A DNA stretch of 64,000 nt from Rhipidocladum racemiflorum (taxonomy: Eukaryota; Streptophyta; Magnoliopsida; Poales; Poaceae): positions 17,731,666 through 17,795,665 of the forward strand of contig CM070577.1 in the NCBI GenBank assembly GCA_036346355.1, written 5' to 3'. Of the stretch, positions 11,753 to 22,289 are shown piece after piece. A program made the position numbers and the translations under genes. The notes below the pieces were generated by a model that was not told the origin of the DNA, did no database searches, and saw only the letters and a program-made list of their open reading frames with translations. Numbering within the stretch: the stretch's first letter is position 1; every line of letters begins with the position of its first letter.

Positions 11753-12850
11753 ATGCCGCCAAGGACGCGCGCGACAGATCATTCGGGAGGGGACGCTCCC
11801 GAGCCGTCGGAGGCAGCCAAACCTACCCAGGCTGAGGGTGGTGTTTCGGCGGAATTAGTGGCCGCCATGAGAGCGATGCAGGAGGAGTTGCGGTGTCGAG
11901 GCAGGTGCACAGTGCCGCCTAGCGTGGGCGCGGCCGTAGCACCTGTGCGATTGCCAGGGCGCGGCAGCGGTGGCATCAAGCTGCGAGAGTGGGTTGGACC
12001 GAGGTCGACAGCTTTGATGGTGCGGGCACTCCGATCCAGCGATGGATTGGCTGTCCTTTATGGAGTTGCAATGGACGCTTTTGAGGTGGCGGCGCAAGAT
12101 CGTGTCCGCTTTGTAGCACAGCTCTTGAAGGAGAAGCCCAAATCTGGTGGAGGGTGTGCTGTCCTCGAGGGGTGCGCCGGGGACTCCTCTTGGGAGGAGT
12201 TTGTTCGGCAATTTGAGAGGCGGTTCTTTTCCGCCACCTTCCTCGACAAGATGCAGATTGACTTGGGACGGTACACCCAAGACAAGAAGATCGTGGCGGA
12301 GTACGAGGTTGGCTTCAACCAGATCAGACGCTTTGTGCCCCATGTGGCACGTGATGAGGTGGAGAAGGCCAGGCGGTTCGGCAGGGACTCCGTCACGCCA
12401 TTCGTCATATGCTTTGGGCGCTTTTCCCATTGTTGATTTTCTGACAATGGTTGAACAAGCTCTTGGTGTAGAGCTGCGGTGAACTACACCGAAGAGCATC
12501 GTAAACTGCCATGGGAGAGCAGGTTAGGGGCTCTCCCAAAGAAGGGCCAATCCACCGGGTACTTGGAGCAAGAAGGGGAAGAACTATCGTCACCACCCCT
12601 ATGGTGGCCGTCTGCTCAGAAGACACCTTAGGGGAGGTGCGCCCCAATACCGTGCCATCGTCACTCCTGGCATGGGAATGGTATGTTTTCGTTGTGGCGA
12701 TTCCCATCGCCGAAGCGAGTGCTCATGGAAGGGAAGGTGCACCATCTGTGGTCGGGAGGATCACAAGGATGCGGTGTGCAGGAAGAACCCCAACGGCAAG
12801 CTGCGTTGGGAGCCGGTGACATCCTCACCAAAGTGACAAGCGTCGAGGAG
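11753..12850 (+). pseudogene. gypsy gag with two zinc knuckles (frameshifted)
   Basis: The start MPPRTRATDHSGG is at 11753, about 280 bp after the primer site. The frame is open to about 12390 and includes the conserved gag stretch SSWEEFVRQFERRFF and EYEVGFNQIRRFVPH. It then shifts through LTMVEQALGVE (about 12445) to a double zinc knuckle at about 12685-12785: CFRCGDSHRRSEC followed by CTICGREDHKDAVC. Both knuckles keep the CX2CX4HX4C spacing. At least two frameshifts separate capsid from nucleocapsid. Gag would assemble the particle that packages the RNA. Confidence 0.85.
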
Positions 12851-13049
12851 GCGTGATGCATATGTTGCCATCAGCCCCTACCCCGCAGTACCTCCCGGCG
12901 CCTACTTCAACTCCTTCGTTCTACCATGCACCATCCCCAGGGACTTACTGGATGCCCCAGTTTCCACCGCCGTCTTCTTCTGGGGCTTCGCCGTGGGTCC
13001 CTGCGCTGACTTATCCAGAGGCGAGGGCTACTCCATCTCAGATTACCTC

Positions 13050-16000
13050 GGAAGTCCACGCTTTGCCCTCTTCGGGGGAAGTGGATTGTGGCAATGTGGT
13101 GACAGGTACTATTTCTGTTAATTCTGTGATTGCCAATGTGTTGTTCGACTCTGGCGCTAGCTACTCGTTTGTCTCTGTGGATTTTGTTTTTCGGGCTGGT
13201 CTCACAAGATCAGAGCTTGGGTGATGCCGTGGTGGTTAGTGCACCGCAAGGCTTGATTTCTAGTTCGAGGGTCTGGTCAGTGTCGCTACTTTCGCTAGTG
13301 AAGAGGAGTTCGTGGCGAATTTGGTGGTGATTTCTTTGGAGCCGTTCGATGTCATCCTTGGCATGGATCGGCTATCTCAGATCAAGCGGTGATTGATTGT
13401 GCTTGGAGGATAGTTACTTTGCATGCTCCTTCCGGGCAAGAGTTAATTTTCCAGGGAGCGCTATGCGGTACTCCCTCTCCTTTTGTGTCGGCTATTCCCA
13501 AGCTCCCGGATGTTGAAATCAGTCCTCTGGTCCATGGTTGAGGGTCGAGAGGAAGAGAAGAGTTTGGAGGGCATTGCTATAGTTTGCCATTATCCAGATG
13601 TGTTTCCCAGTGAGCTTCCGGGATTGCCCCCAGAGCGGGAGACTATTTTCCGCATTGACCTTGTTCCTGGTACGAGGCCAATCTATAAAACCCCGTACCG
13701 GATGGCTCCAATAGAACAAGTTGAGTTGAAGAGGCAATTGGATGAACTCTTAGCTAAGGGGTTTATTAGAGTGAGCTCGTCTCCTTGGGCGGCCCCGGTC
13801 TTGTTCGTGGAGAAGAAAGATGGCACCAAGCGGCTATGTGTGGACTACCGGGCGCTCAATCAAGTTACCATTAAGAACAAGTACCCATTGCCTCATATTG
13901 ATGATCTTTTTGATCAATTGAGGGGTGCCAAAGTATTCTCCAAGATCGATCTGCAATCTGGGTATCATCAGTTGCGGATTAAGGAGGAGGATATTGAAAA
14001 TACGGCTTTCAACACGAGGTACGGGCATGTTGAGTTCGTAGTCATGTCTTTTGGACTAACGAATGCTCCTGCCGTCTTTATGGAAGCCATGAACAGGATG
14101 CTCCATGAATATCTTGATGTCTTTATCGTCGTCTTCATTGACGACATTCTTGTCTACTCGAAGTCCGAGGAGGAGCACGCCGTACATCTCGGTCTAGTTT
14201 TGGAAGCTCTTCGTAGAAATCAATTCTATGCCAAACTCAAGAAGTGCGCCTTCTGGTTGTCGGAGGTGAGTTTCCTTGGGCATGTCATCAACCAAAGTGG
14301 TATCACAGTTGACCCAAAGAAGGTTCTTCTTTGTGGTTGGATGGCGAAGACCGTCTAGTGTGACGGAAATCAGGAGTTTCCTTGGGTTGGCAGGTTATTA
14401 TCGGCGCTTCGTGCACAATTTTTCTATCATTGCTAAACCGATGTTAAGGCTCACGCAGAAAGGGGTTCCTTTCATCTGGTCAGGGGAATGTGAGGCTAGT
14501 TTCCAGACGCTAAAGAGCAAACTGGTCAATGCACCTATTTTATCCTTACCTTTGAGTGGCAAGCGTTATACAGTGTATGCAGATGCCTCCAGGATTGGTT
14601 TGGGTTGCGTGCTCATGCAAGAAGGCTGTGTCATCGCTTATGCTTCAAGACAGTTGAAGACTCATGAACAGAATTATCCCACCCATGACCTCGAGTTAGC
14701 CGCAATGGTTTTTGCCTTGAAATTGTGGAGGCACTATCTTTATGGGGAGTCTTGTGATATTTTCACTGATCATAAGAGCCTCAAATATATATTCACCCAG
14801 CGGGAGCTGAATCTGCGGCAGCGTAGGTGGTTGGAATTGATAAAGGACTTTGATGTGTCGATCCAGTATCATCCCGGCAAGGCTAATGTCGTGGTGGATG
14901 CCATGAGTAGAACGGGTGTCCCCAAGACTGCTTTGCCCTTGGTTGCAGAGTTGGAAAGAGGACAGGTCACTTCTTGTTTCTTTGAGGTTGCGCAAGATGA
15001 GACTCGAGATGATCATTCGATCTTGCATACCCGAGCGAGTGCATGAGGCTCGATTGCCAGGATCGTTTGCTTCAGGAGGTTCGGCGGAGGATTTCAGAGG
15101 GGAAACCTCGGGAATTCAGTATAGACGAGCATGGTTCTATTCGGTTTAGAGGCCGTCTTTGTGTGCCTCAGAAATCGGATGTGAAGATGGACATTCTAAG
15201 GGAAGCCCATAGGACTCCGTATTCCGTTCATCCTGGCGAGACCAAGATGTATCGGGATCTGAAACAGAGTTTCTGGTGGAAAAGGATGAGGGTGGATATT
15301 GCCAAGTATGTGGCTTCTTGTGGAGTGTGCCAACAGTAAAAGTGAGCATAAGAGACTCGCCGGCCTGCATTACAACCATTGGAAATTCCGGAATGGAAGT
15401 GGGAACACATCACTATGGACTTTGTGATTGGGTTACCCCGCTCACCGCGAGGTAGAGATGCCATTTGGGTGGTTGTGGATAGACTCACTAAGTCCGCACA
15501 TTTTATTCCAATGAAGACGACCAATTCGGCACCAGATCTAGTTCCCTTGTACATGAAGGAAGTGCTTAGACTCCATGGTGTGCCTAAATCAATTGTCTCT
15601 GATCGAGACACTAGATTTGTGTCCCTGTTTTGGCAGAGCTTGCATAGTGCTTTGGGAACAAAACTCTCTCTCAAAGACATCTTTTCATCCTCAGACAGAT
15701 GGCCATCTGAGCGGACCATCCAGACTCTAGAGGACATGCTTCGAGCGTGTGTTCTTTCTTGGAAGGAAGTTGGGAGGATCACTTGGCCTTGGTAGAGTTT
15801 GCCTACAATAACAGTTACTGTGCTAGTATTCGGATGGCTCCATTCGAGGCGCTTTATGGTCGAAAATGTGTTTCTCCGCTTTGCTGGGATCCAGCCGGTG
15901 AAAAATCATTGCAGGGTCCGGATTGGGTTCAACAGACCTTCGAGAAGGTGCAAGAGATACGGCGGAACCTCCTGGCCGCCCAGATCCGTCAGAAGAGTTA

Positions 16001-16280
16001 TGCCGATAACAGAAGACGAGATTTGGAGTTTGTAGTGGGTGATCAAGTCCTTCTCAAGGTATCTCCATCAAAGGGTATAGTCCGTTTTGGTACTACCGGC
16101 AAGCTTAGCCCGAGGTACATTGGTCCGTTCCCAGTGGTGGCCCGGGTGGGCAGTTTGGCATACCGCCTGGAGTTGCCAGACTCTTTGAAGGGAGTGCATG
16201 ATGTCTTCCATGTCTCTATGTTACGGAAGTATATCCATGATCCAGAGCATAAGATTGACTTGGAGCCAATTACAGTTGAG
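13050..16280 (+). pseudogene. gypsy pol: PR-RT-RH-IN, truncated before chromodomain
   Basis: Protease core VLFDSGASYSFVS is at about 13137-13175. RT is nearly intact at 13483-14330, with SSPWAAPVLFVEKKDG, CVDYRALNQV and the catalytic FIDDIL near 14138. RNase H is at about 14570-14900 with YADASRIGLGCVL, YPTHDLELAA and the DAMSR end. The integrase zinc-binding segment is at about 15220-15335 with CGVCQQ then a stop. The core with MDFVIGLPRSPRGRDAIW is at 15415-15795 and the C-terminal domain runs to 16270. Coding then stops at the inversion breakpoint; the chromodomain is at 10846-11130 on the other strand. Frameshifts lie near 13450, 14330, 15045, 15340 and 15790. Confidence 0.88.
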
Positions 16281-16302
16281 TTTTATGGGGTGTTACAGGC
16301 AG

Positions 16303-17614
16303 CAAGCCCTATCCCGGTCAGATGGCGCGATTCCCGTGTCGGATTCAATTCTGTCGCAGAACTTGAAACGATAGGTAAACCAGATGATCCAGCCTCAGCA
16401 GCTAAGGGCACTATTTCAGAAAGTTCCGTAGTATCGACGGGATAGGGGGCGAATGGCGGAACTAGAGATGTTACAGCAACGGAGCTGGAGGAATCGCCCT
16501 CGTCACTGGATTCTTCGTCATTCCAATCTTCTTCCTCACCCTCATCGTCATCCCCATCTATACCTCCGCTTCCACCAGAGGAAGCGACAACCTGAGCCGG
16601 AGCAGCACGGGTCAACCTCGCCCGCTTCGCTGGGCAAGGAGAACCAGTCGTTCTTCTCGGGTGAGGAACCGCACGACGCCCCGAGTCAGCGAAACGAGAG
16701 CATCGCGTGGCCCCAATTGTGCCCATAGCGGCCTCATATTCAACTGCCTTGCAGGGTCCAAGAAGCCCCCGAGCCAGCCTCTCAGCCGCTCCGTGCCCAA
16801 GATCTTGTATCCCCTCAGGTCGATTCACAGAAACTGTACCCCCGGACGATAGCTCTAGAGTAACGGCGGGGCTTCTTGCCAAAGGATCAATGCGACACAA
16901 GCAATACTCTTCGACCAAATCACGCATAGAGCTCTGATGCCGAAGCGCCTTCAGATAATCGAGAAGCCTCATCTCCTCCGCCGTCGCATCCCAATTCGGA
17001 GACCGAATAGTCTGCACAGGACCTAAAGAGGTGCGCAGAGCAGAGTTCGGGCCATCTAGTTCTTGATAGTACCAACGATACATCCAGCCAGATTCCCATT
17101 TTCCTTTAGCCGCGGCAACCAAAATATCCTTGGCTAATGATCTCTTCGTTTGAAAATTAAGCGAGCCAAAACAAGATCGATGCTCCTCGTCTCCTACCCG
17201 ATGAAGCTTTGGCTGCCAGAATGCGTCCTCCACGAGAGAAAATAGACGACCAGTCAATCTGAATCCCCCAGATCGAAATGCCCATTCCAACACCGCCATT
17301 CGAACTATAGCGTTTGGCGTGAGTTGTGAGAGCTCCGCTTGAAAAGCCCTTAGAACAGATACCACCAGAGGGGAGGCCGAAAATCGAAGCCCAGCCTCCA
17401 GAAAATCCGCGAATACCACCGCCTCAGTAGTCTTCGGTTGAGGAATTTCTTCTTCCTCGGGGGAACGCTTGGAAGAGCGAACCACCCCAAAATTCCTAGC
17501 CAAAAGGTCGAGTTCATTGGAAGTCAAAAGGGAACGCCCCAAAGTGGGGGATAAAGCTCTGGCATCCCTCTCGCTCAAAACCAGCTTCACCGGAGGAGCG
17601 CGTCGAGGGCCCAT
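16303..17614 (-). pseudogene. Antisense ORF of Tat-like retrotransposon (gypsy-type transposon domain)
   Basis: A minus-strand ORF of about 435 codons starts at 17614 (MGPRRAPPVKLVLSERD) and is open up to the GGCAG insertion site. The first 230 residues are globular and rich in Trp and Tyr; KWESGWMYRWYYQELDG is typical of the plant family annotated as putative gypsy-type transposon (PF04195-like; recalled, not searched). An acidic tract (DGDDDEGEEEDWNDEESS) and a Ser/Pro tail follow and continue at 8269-8815. Such ORFs lie antisense between pol and the 3' LTR in some Tat-lineage elements (Grande is one), which fits the LTR at about 17809. Its function is unknown. It is split by two LTR elements. 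Confidence 0.75.
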
Positions 17615-17710
17615 CAGTGGAAAGCTTGATGGTGACGAAAAAAGAATGGGACTGAAGGGAAAAGAAAACTAAGAGGCGCAGGGTGAAATAGATCCAGCAT
17701 CGGCCTTCAT

Positions 17711-17720
17711 CTTTATAAAG
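17711..17720 (-). promoter_or_regulatory. TATA box of the antisense ORF
   Basis: CTTTATAAAG, about 100 bp upstream of the ATG at 17614 on the minus strand, is a good plant TATA box with room for a short leader. It suggests that the antisense ORF has its own promoter just inside the 3' LTR, convergent with the element's main transcript. Confidence 0.55.
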
Positions 17721-17784
17721 AAGAGGCCTCATAACTCCCACTTCCCCCCCACCGTAGATCCGCATGCGTGGCATTTATCGTGCT

Positions 17785-17803
17785 AAAAAAAGGGGGGAGA
17801 GAG
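17785..17803 (+). other. Polypurine tract before 3' LTR
   Basis: A run of seven A, six G and AGAGAG on the plus strand fits a plus-strand primer for reverse transcription. It makes the host element plus-oriented, so the ORF at 16303-17614 is antisense to it. A gap of about five bases before the first TG is unusual. Confidence 0.6.
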
Positions 17804-17808
17804 TTATA

Positions 17809-18578
17809 TGAACACACTGACGGAACCAGACAGCCAAGACATCGAATTCGAGGCGCCCTAAAGAGCCCCGATATCTAATCAACAAGGCAGCCATCCCATA
17901 ACCCAACCCCTCCGTACCTGACAAAGCCGAACCCAATGCCAAAGGGTTGAATAAAAAATAATAGAGAAAATAAATGAGGACCTCCCTTCGCACTCCCGAA
18001 GGGATGAGGAATAGATACGGGCCTTTTTACGACATTGCTGAGGGAAGGATAACACCAACCCGCAGCCATGCGGGGCTACTGTCGTGGGCCAAACCAACCC
18101 ACTCCGGCCCAACAAGCTTGCCCCTTACGGTAGACGAAGCACGGTCCACATTTCCAACCAAAGTAAAATGATCAGTGTATAATACTAACTCCTTCTGGTG
18201 GGTGAAGCGGAGCAAAAGCCCGGTATGAGTTGCGGAGGAAAACACCTTCGGACCCATATGGATGCGGTTGACAAAGTGGCCAAGCAGGTCTGACGCCCAG
18301 CTAAAGCCAGCAGAAGGAATTCAGAACAAAAAACGCCACGTAGGGCCAATCTAGCCCCTGGCTAGGGACAGGTGGAAGAAAAGGGTTGGAGGACCATGGA
18401 AAAAGCATGTGGCTTGGCAACAGAGTAAGCTAAAAAAGGAGCCGACCGGTGCATGTATGTCCCCTCCCCTCCATATAAAAGAGCGAGAACAGGAGATCGA
18501 GAAAAAGAACAAGAAAACCAAAAAAGAGAAGAAGTAATAACACCAAGAACCACCTGGTGGATAGATTCCACCACAGCA
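17809..18578 (+). repeat. Probable 3' LTR of Tat-like element (ends approximate)
   Basis: The segment follows the polypurine tract, starts TGAACACACTG and probably ends near CCACAGCA. A TATA box (TATAAAA, 18474-18480) lies about 100 bp before the end, as expected for U3-R-U5 in plus orientation. The partner LTR is not in the window, so the exact ends and length (about 770 bp) cannot be proven. Confidence 0.55.
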
Positions 18579-18964
18579 GTCTTTCATATTATTTTTATAG
18601 CCAACTTTTGTCTAAAGTATTTCCTGTTAGATTACAAGAATACAATAAAGTAGTTAAAATTATTTCAGGACTAATATCAACAAGCATATATTAAGAAACA
18701 ACATTATTTCATAGATCAAGACAAGGAGACCTGAGGGCTTTTTTCCATGTCTACCATCATTTGTGCCACAGCTTTCGCAACACAGGCTTGTCGTTTCTCC
18801 CTGAAGTTCCACAACTATAGCACAATGCCTATTTGTATGACACCAATAATTGATTGACTTTCAGTCATATCTCTTTTTCTCTACAAAAGCGATTATTTTT
18901 GTTGTGAAAATTGGTTCTCTTGGTATATTATTAGTTACCACATCGAATTAAATACTAGAAACCT
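18579..18964. other. AT-rich, no feature recognised
   Basis: I see no coding frame, RNA gene or clear repeat in this flank between the Tat-like LTR and the coiled-coil fragment. Confidence 0.6.
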
Positions 18965-19244
18965 TTATGTTATCTCTATAAGCTCAGCTTTGGCTTCTTT
19001 GAGCTCTGCATTCTCCATACACTTCTTAATGATGAGTATATTGTTAAGAGATTCAATATCTTGCAATATGTCATTTATGTCTTTCAGTGTTTGTTTCATC
19101 TCATAAATCTTTTCTATCAAGTCAGACTTTCCCTTCAATTGTTCTATCTCCACCTTGAGTTTTCGGTTAGCATCCAACATCTTTTCTATGTCGTCTATCT
19201 TGTTTGTAAACTCTATTTTATATATGTGTGCAATTTACAATCAC
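18965..19244 (-). pseudogene. Coiled-coil gene fragment resembling FDM/IDN2 (XS-XH family)
   Basis: The minus strand encodes about 90 open residues, with MLDANRKLKVEIEQLKGK near the start and LQDIESLNNILIIKK and ELKEAKAELIEIT at the end. The heptad-like pattern and the pair EDIESLN.. / ..NAELKEAKAELI strongly resemble the coiled coil just before the XH domain of FACTOR OF DNA METHYLATION / IDN2 proteins, which act with double-stranded RNA in RNA-directed DNA methylation. That is recalled similarity. No XS, zf-XS or XH domain is nearby, and the frame stops right after the coiled coil, so this is a fragment (exon relic or captured piece), not a gene. Confidence 0.6.
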
Positions 19245-19962
19245 TGGGACATAAATAAATATATATATAATGAATCACGACATATGAACATCCTAATTAC
19301 TCTCTCTCTCTCAATAATAATATAATGTACACAATTCAAAGCAATTCATAATTATTATATTAACTTGACATTGAGTCATGTCTATTTAACATATTAATGA
19401 ATAATTGTAGGATAGAGTGCTCTCAGGTGTTGGGCTACAGAAGGTTACACCTTCAGCCTCCTCACCACAAGGTGTAGGGTTGCTAGAGACTAATCTCTTA
19501 CCTCTACTACACTAGGGTCATATAATCAAAATTGAACTAGACACTTAACTAAGCAAATAAGAATTTAAACTCTTATCTTCCTAAATTATGCACAGTTCAT
19601 CTAACCAAGTATAAAGTATTTCAAGGCAATTTCACTATTCAAATGATCAAAATCAAATTATGAATAGTTCGGCCAAGCAGGAATGAACAAAGCAAAATAA
19701 GCAATGATAATGAGTATATTCAGCAATAATCAAACAAATATCAAATTAGATACTGAGTATGATAATCAAGCTCAAAGACAGTGAAATAAAAACAATACTT
19801 TCTAGCATTAACAGGAAACAACTCTATAGTTTAAGGCCACATTGTTAGTTCATCAATAGACCCATAGCATCATTACGCATACAACCGGCAACGATTCACT
19901 ATTCAAATGATCAAAATCAGATTATGACCTTGGAGCTGGGGACGATGCAGGCACCGTCGAGC
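19245..19962. other. AT-rich stretch with one 33-bp direct repeat
   Basis: No gene is seen. TTCACTATTCAAATGATCAA and the following 13 bases occur at 19631-19663 and again at 19895-19927 with one difference. The second copy ends where the GC-rich minisatellite begins. Confidence 0.7.
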
Positions 19963-20190
19963 CAAGGGGCGACGCAGGCACTGTTGAGCCGGGGAGGCCG
20001 AGGGGCGCCATGGGAGCCAGGGAGACCGAGGGGCGATGTAGGCACTATGGAGCTAGGGAGGCCGAGGGGCGCCATGGGCACCGTGGAGCTGGGGAGGCAG
20101 AGGGGCGACGCAGGCACCATGGAGCCTGGGAGGCCAAGGGGTGTGACGAGAGGAGGGGCAACGTAGGCACAGTGGAGCCGGAGAGGCTGA
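19963..20190 (+). repeat. GC-rich 36-bp minisatellite, about six units
   Basis: Units begin GGGGCGACGCAGGCAC or close variants and end GGGAGGCCGA. Four units are 36 bp, one is shortened to 28 bp and the last is expanded. It sits as a sharp GC island in AT-rich DNA. Because 36 is divisible by three, it reads open in several frames, giving Ala/Pro/Gly repeats without similarity to a known protein. Confidence 0.75.
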
Positions 20191-20266
20191 GATGCGTGAG
20201 GAGGGGAGGAGGGGCGGGCCGCAAGCGAGGGGAGGTAGAGGGGCGCAAGGAAGATGAGAAGGAGGA

Positions 20267-21515
20267 GAAGCCGAGAGGTCAAACGCGATATGGACTTTTG
20301 ACTTTTGGTATTTTAATGGATTGAGATCGAGGAGAAGATGAGAAGGTCAAGCACGAGGAGGCGTTTGGTGTGTCCTATCACGATCGGTTCTAACCTTAGA
20401 ATCGGCGTGGGTGAGAAATATGGAGCAAAACATCACTATCGATCTGACCTCAGAACCGACAATGATGAGCCTATATTGATAACCATCATCATCACTATCG
20501 ATTTTTTCCTAAAAAGTTATGAATTGATGAAGATGAAGAGATAGTGTTGTATCATTCTGTACCAGTGAAAGTCACTTCTCATGTAGAATATATCTTTTTC
20601 ATATCATGTAAATGCAATTAGTTTGACCTTGAAATTTTATATTCCTATATAGGAAGCCTTTTCCGTACTCTTAGGAGTACATACTCCCATATCTAATATA
20701 CCACTTAAACGAACATGTTATACTCTTTTATCACTTGCGGTATACTCTAATAATAATTCTAAGATAATTCAATTTGACATAGTTGAAAAAATTTTATCAG
20801 AGCCCTTTATTTTTTTAACTATATACCTTTCTCCATATGTAAAAGGTGGAACTCAAGTATCTTATAATCAGTATTAGAGTATACTTGAAAGGCAACATAT
20901 CCAGTGCAATTAAAATTTTCGTGCAACCACCGTGCTACCCTACTAAAAAGACTTTCAAAAAATTCTAAAAAAAATCATAGATGTACATCTCAACTTACCC
21001 CATCTACGTATAAAATTTCATGATCAAATTCGTCCTACATTAGAAGTTACAAAAAAGAAATTTGTCTTTTTTGTAACTTCTAGTGTAGGACGAATTTGAT
21101 CATGAAATTTTATACGTAGATGGGGTAAGTTGAGATGTACATCCATGATTTTTTTCAGAATTGTTTGAAACTTTTTTAGTAGGGTTGCACGGTGGTTGCA
21201 CGAAAACTTTAATTGCACTGGATATGTTGCCTACTTGAAAAGATAAAGATGTATAACAATACCATCTAAGGGGTATACTGAAAGGGGGAATACGTATTCC
21301 CAAGGGTATGAAACCATTTTCATATATATATATATACACATACGTGTTCCTACAGCTGGGAATGATCTGAGAATTTTTGGAAAGCTCCACGTCAGGTTTT
21401 CATGGATTTTTAGTACTTCGCCGGTTTTCACTAGACATTCCGCCACTGCACACATGCTATGCCTCCGTACGCGAAGCAACTATCGATGAAAAGAAAAACC
21501 CACATCCTCTCTTTT
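20267..21515. repeat. Duplicated block, copy 1 (filled site)
   Basis: From GAAGCCGAGAGGTCAAAC to CATCCTCTCTTTT this block matches 22290-23179 at very high identity once a 341-bp MITE and its 9-bp duplication are removed (about 899 against 890 bp). The block itself contains an imperfect inverted repeat (about 20690-20760 against 21240-21300) flanked by GTACATACTCCC / GGAATACGTATTCCC, so it may contain a second, older foldback element. Confidence 0.88.
20891..21231. mobile_element. Mutator-type foldback MITE, 9-bp TSD
   Basis: A 341-bp near-palindrome starts GGCAACATATCCAGTGCAAT and ends with its reverse complement. Almost the whole length folds back (arms of about 165 bp around 21060). It is flanked by the 9-bp duplication TACTTGAAA (20882-20890 and 21232-21240). 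Nine-base duplications point to MULE transposase. The related locus at 22902-22910 has a single TACTTGAAA and no insert, which proves mobility. Confidence 0.92.
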
Positions 21516-22289
21516 ATAAAATAGAGGGGTGAAGGACAATGTGAAGGTCCATTCTTGTTTGTGATGAGTATTTGACGTGTTTTGAGCTTGCGTTGTTCAG
21601 GTTTGAGTTTGATTTGATTTGGATTTGAAATAGATTTTGAATTAAAAGCATTTTGTTTTGCGCCGGACCAAAGGAATCAAGAAACAGAGAGTATCTCATT
21701 TGCGCCGGGCCAAAGGAATCAAGAAACAGAGAGTTTCCCATTTGCACCGGACCAAAGTTAGAAATGACTTGTAGCATTTGCGCCGGACCAATTGTTCGGT
21801 CCGTCGTAAGTGATGTTGGACCAAAGTTTCGATCCGTCGTGAACGGCGATTTCTAGGGTTTAGTCTCCATGTATGCCGGACCGATTTTATTTGGATTTGC
21901 CTCCCCTCCTTCTACTTGCTTCTGGTTTTTATTGCCAAGGATGAGAGATTGATTGGATGAGTCTTCACTTAGATCGTATCTCAATCCTCTAGGCAATCCT
22001 TGTTTTGAGTTTTGCGAGAAACCAATCTTTTATGCCTCCATTGATAAATCCTTGTTTGATCGTGTTTTGATGAGTTTCTTTGTGACCTCTAGCTTGCTGT
22101 GACTTATGGGAAAGTATCCAAGTTCATCTTGATCTTCAAAATCCCATGAGCAAGTCTAGATCACATATCTTTTCTTTCGCTCTAGGAGAGAGTTTTTGCT
22201 CCAGGATCTTTATTCCTTGCAAGAGAGATTTCAGTTAGATGCTATTTGTCCAGTAAGTGGGAAAGTTTTATTTTGAGATCTTTCAAGGG
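21516..22289. other. Spacer between duplicated blocks with 42-bp tandem repeat
   Basis: No gene is recognised. At about 21656-21740 a unit TTTGCGCCGGACCAAAGGAA and the following 22 bases occurs twice, with partial third and fourth copies to about 21795. The motif GCGCCGGACCAA recurs at intervals. The remainder is unremarkable. Confidence 0.6.

Larger units (their letters stand above)
8816..16297 (+). mobile_element. Rearranged chromoviral gypsy element with two U5 ends
   Basis: From left to right: a whole LTR in minus orientation (8816-10845), the pol 3' end with chromodomain in minus orientation (10846-11130), then in plus orientation the last 338 bp of an LTR (11131-11468), primer site, gag, and pol up to the break (16280). 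Finally come 26 bp identical to the LTR end (16272-16297). Both termini are therefore U5 ends. A perfect 5-bp duplication flanks the unit. Both internal joints fall at the same pol position, with the 12-base word ATTACAGTTGAG present at each. I infer a faulty cDNA, made by template switching, that was then integrated. Confidence 0.88.

Noticed and set aside
19917..20324. ORFs of about 80-120 codons over the minisatellite
   Set aside because: They only translate the 36-bp tandem repeat in different frames.
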